A stretch of 64,000 nucleotides of DNA, taken from Dromiciops gliroides. Lineage: Eukaryota; Chordata; Mammalia; Microbiotheria; Microbiotheriidae. The position numbers were made by a program, and so were the translations under genes. This document shows positions 36,476-47,900 of the stretch, piece by piece. The stretch covers positions 2,474,889 through 2,538,888 of the forward strand of contig NC_057867.1 in NCBI RefSeq assembly GCF_019393635.1. Direction: 5' to 3'. Positions within the stretch are counted from its first letter, which is position 1; the number at the start of each line of letters is the position of its first letter. Under the pieces are notes generated by a model. It worked only from the letters and a program-made list of their open reading frames with translations, did not search any database and was not told where the DNA came from.

Positions 36476-36644
36476 CTCTTCATCTCGGATCCAAGGAACA
36501 TTGGTGGTCTTTCCAATTTATAGTAGGCCTGGGAACAGGAAGGACAGCAGGTCAACTGGCATAGATTTAGGTGCCTACTGTGCTCAACACAGGAGGCCCA
36601 GAGATGAGAAATAACCCAGATACTGCCCTCAAGGAGCTCATATT

Positions 36645-36912
36645 CTTGGGAGGGAGATGGGAAAGGGAGGGGGACAGTAAAGAAGGAAGAACTAGGAAGG
36701 AGGGAGGGATAGAAAGAAGAAAGGAGGAGGGAAGAGAAGAGAGAGGGGAGGGAAAGGGAGAGAGAAGGAGAAAGGGGGGAGGGAGAGGGCAGAGGGGGAG
36801 ACAGACAAAAAGACAGAGAAAGAAAGAAGAGGAAGGGGAGAGAGAGAGAGGAAGAGAGGGGTGGAGGAAAGGAGGCAGGGAGAGAGGAAAAGGGAGGGAC
36901 GAAGACAGAGAC
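36645..36912 (+). repeat. Purine-rich (GGGA/GAAA) tract
   Basis: About 270 bp of nearly pure A/G on the + strand, ending some 230 bp before the DGAT2L6 start. The long open frames crossing it on both strands are artefacts of the low complexity. Confidence 0.95.
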
Positions 36913-37074
36913 ACAAATCAGGGGAAAGGAGAAATGGTAAGAGAGCTGGCCAGGGTCCTGCCGAGGCAGAGGCAAGAGGTGGAGACAGACCGGCCCTCTG
37001 TGTAGGAGGCTGGGGTGTGGCTGTGCTCAGAGAAGGGCTAGAGGAAAGGCTGAAGGTTGGAATTAGCAGGAAGC

Positions 37075-37081
37075 TAAAAGG
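37075..37081 (+). promoter_or_regulatory. Possible DGAT2L6 TATA-like element
   Basis: TAAAAGG lies 63 bases before the ATG in sequence without a CpG island, which suits a tissue-restricted gene. It is weak evidence on its own. Confidence 0.25.
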
Positions 37082-37143
37082 GCTTAACTGAGCTTGTTGG
37101 GCTTGGGGCTTCTGTGTGGGCTCCCTGCCACAGCTGGGGCACC

Positions 37144-37228
37144 ATGACTTTCGGCTTCACACTGGATTTCCAGTCCGTCCTTCAGACCCTTTCGGTTCTC
37201 CACTGGATCCCCCTCTATGTGGTGTTAG
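37144..37228 (+). CDS. DGAT2L6: DGAT2L6 coding exon 1
   Basis: Encodes [20 protein letters not shown] through L28 plus one base. The start follows GGGGCACC, with A at -3. The donor is TTAG|GTAAGT. A TAAAAGG at 37075-37081 could act as a weak TATA element, and transcription would then start near 37105. Confidence 0.92.
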
Positions 37229-40200
37229 GTAAGTGGGCCCGCAGGGAGAGGATGGAGGCTCACCTGCCTCACCGAGACACATCACTTGTCCACCAAAGGG
37301 CAGTGTCAGGAGCCAGAGGAGAGGGACCCCGATGGGAGACCAGGAAGCATGACCAGGAGAGCCCAGACCATCCAGATGACGATCTATTGAAGGAACTGAG
37401 GATGCTCAGTTGGGGAGAGAGAACATCTAAGGGGAACATGGCAGCTCTTCGGAAATGTCTGCTTGGATTGTTTCTGCTCAGTCTTTGGCCAGCTGTGGGA
37501 ACCTGAGTTGAGGCCATGGCCATGGGAATAGGGAGAGGGGGCAGATACAGGCACTTGGAGCAGTGCAGAGTGCTGTGGTTCGAGTCAGAAGTTGTTGTTC
37601 AGTTGTTTTTCAGTGATGTCTGACTCTCTGTGACCCCGTTTGGGGTTTCTGGAGTGGTTGACTATTTCCTTCTCCAGCTCATTTGACAGATGAGGAAACT
37701 GAGGCAAACAGGGTGAAGTGACTTGCCCAGGCTCACACAGCTAGGAAGTGTCTGACTCTCCATGACCCCGTTTGGGGTTTTCTTAGCAGAGATACTAGAG
37801 TGGTTAGCCATTTCCTTCTCCAGCTCATTCAACAGATGAGGAAACTGAGGCAAACAGGGTGAAGTGACTTGCCCAGGGCCACCCAGCTAGTCAGTATCTG
37901 AGGCCAGATTTGAACTCAGGAAGATGAGTCTTCCTGACTCCAGAACTGGTGCTCTATGCATTGTAGCACCACCCAGCAGCCCTGGAATCAGAAGACTGGG
38001 GGCTGCTAGCCAACCACCCCACAGGCTTCTTTTTCTATCACCAAGGGCAGGCAAAACCCAGGATCACTAGATTCAAAGAACAGTGGATCAAAAATTGATA
38101 AAGACCTTTGGAGACTATAGAGACCAAGTGCCTCTTCCCCTTTCCCTCATCTTACAGTTGGGACCCAGAAAGAATGCAGCGGGATTCACACCACTATAGC
38201 AGCACTGTAAGGCTTACCAAAAGCATCTCTCAGTCCAATTCTGGGAGGCGGCACCCAGAAGAGAACTCAGCTCAAAGTCTTTGAGCATAATTTGAATGCT
38301 TACACATGGCTGCCCAAGGGACTTGGGAGATGATTTGGTATGGTCAGATGTTCTCCCTGTTCTCCCCAGAAGGTTGCTCCTACCTAAGCAGATTCTTCTC
38401 TTTTCCTTGCCCCAACACTCACATTGCTCCCAGAAGGGTCCACAGAGCCAGGACCCAGGAGAGGAAGAAGAGATGCCCTCCCACTTGCCAGGCCTTGCTA
38501 GGTCCCCAGGAGGTCAGTAATAGAGCCAGTCTCTGAGCTGAGAAGCTTTGGCCTTTCCTGTTGGGTGGTCTCTGGACTAGACATTAGTAATCACCCCCAG
38601 AAGCTCAGTTCATTTGTCTTCCTTCAATGAAGCCCAAACTCTGCTGTCGAATGAGCAGCTCTAGCGTCATCCTCTGCCCCATCTGGAGACATCTTTGATT
38701 CCAGGCCCCACATGTTAGAGAGGAGAGTGACTAGGCTGCTGAAGGGCTTCCAATCAAGCCATAGAAGGCTGGGAGAAGGAGCTAACCTGGAAGAACATGG
38801 CTGTCTCTGGCGTTGGAAGGGCTCCTCCCCAAGACTCCATTGAATGAGGACTCTCAGGAAAGCCATCTCATTCCCCATCGGACCCCACCCCCAGACTTCT
38901 CCAGAGGCATAGTCGGTGGGAGGGGCTTCTGTTTTGTATCTGTCTCCCTAATGCTTGTCTTTGTACATGTAGCATCAGACACACACACAGAAAGGTGCAC
39001 ACACATACCACACACACAGACATGTACACACACAACCACGCACATACTCACAAAGGCATGTACACAGACACACTCGCACACACATAGAGACATGGACACA
39101 GACACACTCACACATGCTCATGCTCATGCTCATGCTCACACACACACATACACACACACACATCCACGCGTGCGCGCACACATGCACACATCCACAGCAG
39201 GACATCCTGAGTCCCCAGTGATTTACACAGAAATGCTTGCTCCATTGAATGGAATCACTGAGCCCCAGAAGGCAGAACTAAAATTAGAGGGTGACATTTG
39301 CAGCTGGTCTTTGCTTACAATCAGGGCCTCAGAAGGTGGTGAGCCTCCTGTCACCAGAGGTCTTCATGCAAAGGCTTTGGAGGCCATTCTCAGAGAGGGA
39401 GGAGTCATTGTCCATCAATCATTCGATGAGAATTTAAGTGCCTACTGTGTGCTAGTCACCGTGCTGCTAATCTAGCCACTGTCCTGGTGGGAGCTCAGCA
39501 GCTCCCAGAGCTAGAGCTGAAAAGGGCCCTCGAGGATATCCATGCATTTTACAGAGGAGGAAACTGAGGCCCCGAGAGGGGAAGGAACTTGGCTGTGCTC
39601 ACAGAGCCAGTAAGTTACTGATAACTGATTTTTTTTCTGGGGCAATGAGGGTTAAGTGACTTGCCCAGGGTCACACAGCTAGTAAGTGTCAAGTGTCTGA
39701 GGCCGGATTTGAACACAAGTACTCCTGAATCCAGGGCCGGTGCTCTATCCACTGTGCCACCTAGCTGCCCCGACTGCCACAACTAACCAGTAAGTTACAA
39801 AGAGGGATTTGAACCCAGGTTCTGGAAGTCTAGATCCAGCCCCCTTTGCACCCTGTTGCCCCCTGCTTGGTTTTGCAGGACATGCGAGAAGCCCCTTCTC
39901 GGGTCAAGGCTACTTTGGGCCCCCCTTCCCTGTCCATTATTCCCTTAGAGCTCTTCCCTGCAATCTAGGGCTTCCTCTCTAGAGAGGAGACAGGGCCCAC
40001 TCACTGACAATTTGAGTCGGGATTTTTCTAGTCATGAAATCGGGAAAAGACCTACTCAGTCATGCTTCCATGACCATGGAGCTTCACCTCATACCCCCAG
40101 TCCAGCTCCTTGCAGAATAGGGAGCTGTAGGCTTTGAGCCACAGGGCCAGGATTCGAATCCTGGCCCTGCCGTATACTTGCTTTGGGATTTTGGTCAAGG

Positions 40201-41940
40201 TCCTTCCTCTTCTCTCTGGGCCTCGATTTCCAACTTTGAAAAAATGAAGAGATTGAAGTAAATGACCTCTGAGCCCCTTCCAGTGCTTAGCGCAGTGCCT
40301 GGTACATGTTTCTGAAGTTGGACTGAATTCCAGCACAGAAGTCCTGCTCCTGATTTCCCTCCTTAATGAGGGTGGTCTCAAAAAGCTGTAGTAGTGCCTT
40401 TGGCCATCCCTCACCCTTCCTCATCCTCTGCCATGTCTCGAGCACACCTTGGGTCCTCGGAGGCCAAGAGAATTGCTGCTCTTACTGAGCTCAAACTCAA
40501 ATTCACCTCAGTCACAGGAAATTCATTGTTTCTGACCTTTAGAGTTCCTGAGCACTGTTCTCACCCCAACCCTGTGAATTCAGTGGGATGAGGATTTTTA
40601 TCCCCATTTTGCTGGGGAGGAAACTGACATTTCCTCATAAGATCAGAGACATTAAGTGACTTGCCCAGAGTCACACAGCTAGGAAAAAATGGAGTCAGGA
40701 CTCAGACTCAAATCTTGGGACTCCAAACGCAGTGATCATCCCACTGTTCTATGTCAATGAAATCGAGAGCCCTCGCCTTGAGGGAGCTTCCAATCCAACA
40801 GTGAGAATATGATGCATCCACAAATCAGAATAATACAAGGTAGAATGTGAAATCCAGGCAGAGATCTCTAGGAAAATGGAGGGAAGAATCGGAGCTACCA
40901 CCCGAGTGGGGCGTTGGAACATCTGGGTTTCTTTTATGCCTCTTTTTGCCCTGTGACGCCTTTGTCTTCACAAATTCTTTTCACATTTTCATCTGGAAGA
41001 AGAAGAAGCAGGGTCTTGCATAATATGACTTAAAAGGCTGTGTATCTGTGGGTTGGAAAGCCTTGCCCAAGATTGCTGATCAGTTTACATCATCTCAGCC
41101 CACTCTTTCATGGGATAATTGATTGCCTGTGGCCGATATCCCCCAACTCTCACCTGTGGCTGCAAGACGCTGTGGCTCACACTGCAACCACACCCTGATA
41201 AAAATCATTTCAGCAAATGGGCTAAACCAGGTCGAGGGTAACTGAGAGACCTCAAAGCCATCAGTGAGTTAGGGAGATGTCTACTCCAAGCACGTGAAGA
41301 CTTCCTGCAGCAGACCGGGAGGATGAGAACAATCTTTCCCAGTGGTCGTGAAGGTGGCTGAAGCAGTTGCTATGGAGCCTAGAGCTTGGTCAGACATTGG
41401 CCATGCCAATGCATCACCAATCGTCTTGACTTTGTCTTGCCATTGGACTTGGATGACTTTGGAAGAGAGTGAGGCTGACAACTCTGTGCAACTGCCTGGC
41501 TTCAGTCTTATTCAGCCATGTGTGAGGTGTCACCTTTGATAACAAAGGCTGAGCAACAGTTATTGCGTGGGGTGTTTCCAAGTGATTGTCTGACCCGTGA
41601 GCATCCGCAATATGACTGTCTGTCTTTCCTCTTTGCCTTGGGAATGGGGCCTTGTCTTTGGAAGGCTACCTTGTTTTCAGAGGCCAAGCCAGGTTTGTCA
41701 GGGCTTCCTCATAGAGATGTGTCAGCCCCCGCTACTCACAAAACCAAACTTCCTGAGGATCAGCTACTCTGGGGTGGGGGTAGGGGGTGGAGAAGAAAAG
41801 ACTGAGGTGAGAAGGGGCACATGAGGGGGCAGCTAGGTGGCCCAGTGGATAAAGCACCGGCCCTGGATTCAGGAGGACCTGAGTTCAAATTCGACCTGAG
41901 ACACTAGACCCTGGGCAAGTCACTTAACCCTCATTGCCCC

Positions 41941-41988
<48 letters not shown>

Positions 41989-44900
41989 AGGGGCACACGA
42001 GCTATGTGTTCAAGTGTCAGAGGAAGTCACCTGAGAGCAGATAGAAGGAATAACAATAGATGTAGCTGATGCAAAGGACCACCCAGAGAGTTTTCCCAAA
42101 GCTGCCTGGGGCAGATGCAGGGGGTGGAGGCTTTCCCTTCTATGGAGGGGGGTCCTCTAGCAGATGGACACTTTGGGATGTAGGGGTTGTTGGAGGTAGG
42201 AAGATACCTCCTGAGGACCCTTCCAGGGCCCAAAGGCTGGGATGCAGTTCCTCTATTTCCTCCTCCCTAGAGGAAGATAGTACCAAACATTTCTTTAACC
42301 ACTTTCATTCTTTGGGACACTGCCTCCTTTACCTCCTCTTGGATTTGCAGGTTGTAAAGCCAAGCACCTTCTCCTAGAGCCACCTTCCAGCCCTTCTAAA
42401 GATTCTGTCTTCAGAGAGAGCCTTTCCTTCCTTTGCTCCAGAGCAACAATTTCATGTGAAACTCTCCTTGTGGGTCCTGTCAACACCTCCGCACCTCCTC
42501 TTTAATGTGTAGGCTTGGATGAATGAATACCTGGGGCCCTGAGGGGTTAAGGGACTTAGTGCCTCCGTATCTAGCCATCTCTTTACCAGATTCTCCACAT
42601 TTCTCAAAACCAAGTTAGATCCCAAGGGTCTTTTCTCTTCTTTTTGAAAAATTCGATTTGATTTGATTTTCTGTTCCAAGTCCTCTCCTTTCCCCTCTCC
42701 CTACCTCACGCTTGCGATGGCAAGAAGTACAAAACTCACTGCAAGTTTGAAAGCACGAAAAACAAATTTCTGCATTAGTTGTGTTTCCCACCACCACCAC
42801 CACCCCAAGAAAAAGAAAAAGAAAGGGAAAAATATGCTTCAGTGACACTCTGAGTCCACCAATTCTGTCTGGAGGTAAATGGCATGTTTCATTATGAGTC
42901 CTTTGGAATGATGGTGGGTCATCGTATTGATCAGAGTCCCTAAGTTTTCTAGCATTATCTTTACGATATTGCCATTATCATACAATTTATTTTCCCCGTT
43001 CTGCTCTCTTCGCTTTGTATCAGTTCACATACAAATTTTCCCAGCTTTTTCTGAAACCATCCCCTTCATCATTTGTTATAACACAGTAGTGTTCCATAAC
43101 ATTCATATACCAAAACTTCTTCAGCCATTCCCCAGTTGATGGAATATTCCCTCAGTTTCCAATTCTTTACCACCACTACAAAAAAAAAAAAGCTGCTATA
43201 AATATTTTTGTATACATGGATCGTTTTTCTCTTTTTTAGATATCTTTAGGATATAAACCTAGTAACATTATTTCTGGGTCAAAGGATATGTACAGTTTGA
43301 TAGCTTTTGGAGAATAATTTGAAATTGCTTTCCAGAATGGTTGGACTAATTCACAGCTTTACCAACAGCCTTGGTGAGCTCATTTTCCCATGTTTCCCCC
43401 CACTATTTGTCATTTTCTTTTTCCATCATCTTAGCCAATGTGATAGGTGTGTGAGGTGGTAACTCAAAGTTGTTTTAATTTGCATTTTTCTAATTAGTGA
43501 CTTAGAGCATTTTTATATGACTGTTGATGACTTTGATTTCTTCCTCCTAAAACGATCTATTCATATCCTTTGATAATTTATCCATTGAGGAATGGCTCTT
43601 ATTCTTGTAAATTTGAGTTAGTTCCTCATACATTTTAGGAATGAGAATTTTATCAGAGAAACTTGCTGGAAAGATTTTTCCCCCCAGTTTCTTGCTCTTC
43701 TTCTAATTTTAGTTGCATTGGTTTTGTTTGTACAAAACCTTTTTATTTCGATATAATCAAAATTATCCATTTTACCTTCTGTGAACCTCTCTATTTCTTA
43801 CTTGGTCATGAACTCTTACCCTATTCATAGATCTGACAGGTAATTTCTTCCATGTTCAAATGCTTTGCTTATAATCTCACCCTTTATGTCTAAATCATGT
43901 ACCTATTTTGAGCTTATTTTGGTAAACAGTGTGAGATGTTGCTCTGTCTACGCTTACTTTCTGCCAGACTACTTTCTATTTTTCCTAGCAGTTTTTGTCA
44001 AATAGTGATTTTTTTTTTGTCCCCACTTTGGATTTTTTAAACTTCTGTGCTTCTGTGTTCATTTGCTTTTATATATTATGTACCTAATCTATTCCATTGA
44101 TCCACCCTTCTTGGCCAGTACCAGCTTGTTTTGATGATTACTACTTTGTAATACAGTTTGAGATCTGGAACTGCTAGGCTGCCTTTCCTTCGCTTTTTTT
44201 TTCATTGATTCCCTTCATAGGCTTGACCTTTTGTTCCTCCAGATGAACTTTTTCCTAGTTCTTTTAAGTAATCAACAGTTAGCATTTATGTAGTGTTTAC
44301 TATGTTCCAGGCGGGTAAGTACTTTACAATTGTTATCTCATTTGATCCTTACAACAACCCTGGGAGGGAGGTACTATTATTAACTCTATTTTACTGATGA
44401 AGAAATTGAAACAAACGAGCTTAAGTGACTTGCCCAGGGTCACACAGCAGGTAAATGTTTGAGGCCAAATTTGAACTAAGGTCTTCCTGACTGCAGGCCT
44501 AGCACCACCTAGCTGCCTAATATTTGGTAGTTTGATTGGTATGACACTAAATAAGTAAATTAATTTTGATAGTACTGTCATCGTTTATAATACTGGCTCT
44601 CCCTACCCATGAACAAGTAATATTTCTCTAATTATTTTGTGTGGAGGGTCTTTTATAATACTTACCATATGGTTCTTGTGTGTATATTGACAGGTAGACT
44701 CCTGAGTATTTTATACTATCTGCAATTATTTTGAATACAATTTCTCTTTCCTTCTCTTCCTGTTTGGTTTTTTCTGGCTTCCCAAGACTGCCCAACAGGT
44801 CTACCTCCCAATCTAATTCAAAGCTCTCATTTTGCAAAAGCAGGGAAGGGGACTTAAGTGAGAGTCTTGGACAAGATGACCTCAAAAGTCATCTAGTCCA

Positions 44901-47900
44901 ACTGCCTCATTTGACAGAGGAAACTGCTATGCGCAGTCTGTAGTTGAAGAGGGGATTCAATTCTAAGGCCTTGGACTTTACTGTGGGTGATGGACCAACC
45001 CTTGGTACTTCCTCAGGAGCGATCCCCATCATTCTTGTGCCTGTCCTGCTATTCACTAACTACTGGATGCTGTCTGTGCTCACCTTAGGCTGGCTCATGT
45101 ATGACTGGAAAACTCACAGTCGAGGTAAGTGGGAAGGGGAAGGGGAAGGGGACCCAAGAAATACCAAGAATAAAAAAGCACACTGCCCATGTGACTGAGT
45201 GGGAGACAACTCCAGAACTTCAAGGACACACCCCAGCTCCCAGGTAGAGGTAGTGGGCTGGGAAGAATACTCTGTTTGCCTCAGCTTGTGAGGCGGGCAA
45301 AGCAAAAATTGGTAGTCCTATTTTACAAAGGGGGAACTGAGGTTCAGAGAGGAGCTGAAAGGTGTGACTTCAAGATCTAGGGCTCTTTCCCACTTCCTTT
45401 CCCTGGGCCCAAGAAGGGGTGTGAGGGGAGGGAGTATGCTATGCCTCAGAAGCATCAGGATGGAAAAAGAAACCCCTGAGAAGGCCAATCTTCTATTGGG
45501 ACATGGAAGGTCAGAAAGCCGTCTCCCCATCCAGAGAAAGAGAGCAGAAAGACCTAATGGGCCAGTTTCCTCTTTCTCTGCAGGCGGCAGGCGCTCAAAC
45601 TGGGTGAGGAACTGGACCCTTTGGAAGTATTTCCGAGATTACTTTCCTGTTAAGGTGAGCACCCCCCCCCCCACACACACACACATAGACTCTACCTGCA
45701 TATATACACATATGAATGCAAAGACACACAGAGCTGCTTCCCTCAGATCCCTTCAATTCTTGCTACTAGGCCATGGTTTTTGACTTCAGCTTTCCAGCCC
45801 CCACAGTTTACAAAGGTTTCGTAGTCAACACTTTGAGGTAGAGTCCCAAAGAAGCTTGGATGGATGGATGGATGGATGGATGGATGGATGGATGGATGGA
45901 TGGATGGATGGATGGGTAGATGGATGGATAGATGGCAGCCTCTCTACACTGCAGAGGCATCAGGGAAGACATGTTTAGGGGATGGGTACTTTTCTCTGCT
46001 TACATCATCATATGATCATAGGGTTCTGAGCTGGAAGGGACCTTAGGACTCATCTAGTTCAGCTCCCTCATGTTACAGAGGAAGAAACTGAAGACAAGAG
46101 AGGGAAAGGATGTAACTCATATTCAATGGGATCCATCCATCCATCAGTAAGCATTTATTAAGCACTTACTATATGGCCAGCGACATGCTGAGTGCTAAAA
46201 CAGTCCCTATTCTCAAGGAACTTGTATTCTACTGGGGGGGTGTCAAGGTTTCCATAAATAGATCCATGCAGGATCCATAGATGGGAATAGATGGAAGGTC
46301 ACCTGGGAGGAGGGGGCAGCACAAGCAGCTGTTCTCAAGGCCTTTCAGGAGGAGCTCAGTTTTGATGGAAGCCAAGGATCCTAATGGGTAGAAGTGATGG
46401 CAGGTACAGGGGTACCAGTGTAAAAGCATGGAGAGGGGAGATGGGGGCACAATGAGTGTGGCCATATGGCTAGACCACAGAGCCTGTAGAAGGTAGTAAA
46501 GTATATGGAGCCTAGAAGGAACTGCTGGCAGGGCCCAGGTTGAAAAGGGCTTTCAATACCCAAGTGAGGATTTTCCATCAAATCCTGGAGTTTATAGGAA
46601 GCCAGGGGAGTTATCTGAGTAGGGACATGGCATTGTCAGATGTACACATTAGGAAATCCCCTTTGACAATTGAGTGTGCGATGGATTAGAATAGGCAGAG
46701 ACCTGGGGCTGAAGCAGAGAGACCACTTTAAGGGTAGAAGGGGTGGGGCCTGGTCTAGGACAACAGCTTGGTGAATGTAGAGAAGCAGACAGATGGGACA
46801 AAGAAATGCTAAGATTGGGGAACTGACCAGCTCTGTGGGGCACATGGGAGTGAGGAACCTTGGACGACCCGAGGCTGAGGACATGAAGCTGCCCAAGAGA
46901 AAGACAGCTTTGTCTTCTCCCTGACCCCCAGCCAGGCCCTTCTTGACTTCCTGCCCTTCTCTCTCTCCCAGCAGCTGGTGAAGACTTGTGAGCTCTCCCC
47001 GAGTCACAACTACATCATTGCTGTCCACCCCCATGGGATCCTCTCCTATGGGGTCTTTTGCAACTTTGGCACAGATTCCACTGGCTTTTCGCAGCTTTTT
47101 CCTGGGATCACCCCCTCTCTTGCCACCTTGGAAGGGATTTTCTGGATCCCACTTGTCCGGGAGTATGTGATGGCAAAAGGTGAGTGAGTGAGTCTGGGAC
47201 TTCCCTGACCGCACCCCTGTCCATCAGAGCAGCTAGAACAATCTAGCTCAGCCCTTGTCTTAGAGACAAAGGAATAGGGGTAGGAGGGAGACTTTCCCAC
47301 CAGAGAGAAAACAAGGGCCATGGGGGGATGGATGGGGTGGCAAATGTCCCTACTCCCTCCTGTACCGATAGCATCAATCAGCCCAGGGGAGAAGGTCTAG
47401 GTCCTTGGAGCTAGGCTAGCTGGGTGTACTGGCACCCTGGGGTGCTTTCCTGCTCCTCCTTGGAGGCAGCATGGTTCAGGTGCACAGATCTCCTGGAGTG
47501 CCTGGGACCTAGGAATAGGTCTCTGTGGTCTATGGTCACTGGTGAAACCAGCAGATAAGAAGGCCAAGTTGGGAGGTGGCAGTGGGGCAAGAAGGAGCGA
47601 CTACGCATGAGCTTTCTGTTGGGTGTCACTTACAGTCTAGCCAGGCTGTGGCCCGTGGCCAGGCTCAGGCCTGCCAGCAGTGACGTTGGAATCTCTCCCT
47701 TGCTTACACTGGGGCCCTGGACCACACTGTCCTCTTAGTTCCCTGGCCTCTCCTTCTTTCTCTGTGTTAGTACTGAATTGTCCTTGAAGAAAAGGAGGTC
47801 AGGGCCTGAGTGACGGCACCTTTGGACAGGCCAATACTTGCTATGCCTTATTCAAGACTGGCCTGCCCCCAATATCACCCAGCAGGCCTGGGCTGGTTCA

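Noticed and set aside
36472-37005. Open frames of 115-167 codons on both strands
   Set aside because: They read through the purine tract and consist of low-complexity S/P/L or E/G/R runs.
38813-39475. 220-codon frame on the + strand
   Set aside because: It is made by the CA-type microsatellite (HTHTHT runs).
40130-40175. tRNA-like sequence with GGATTCGAATCC box B
   Set aside because: It is the tRNA-derived head of a MIR and lacks a complete cloverleaf.
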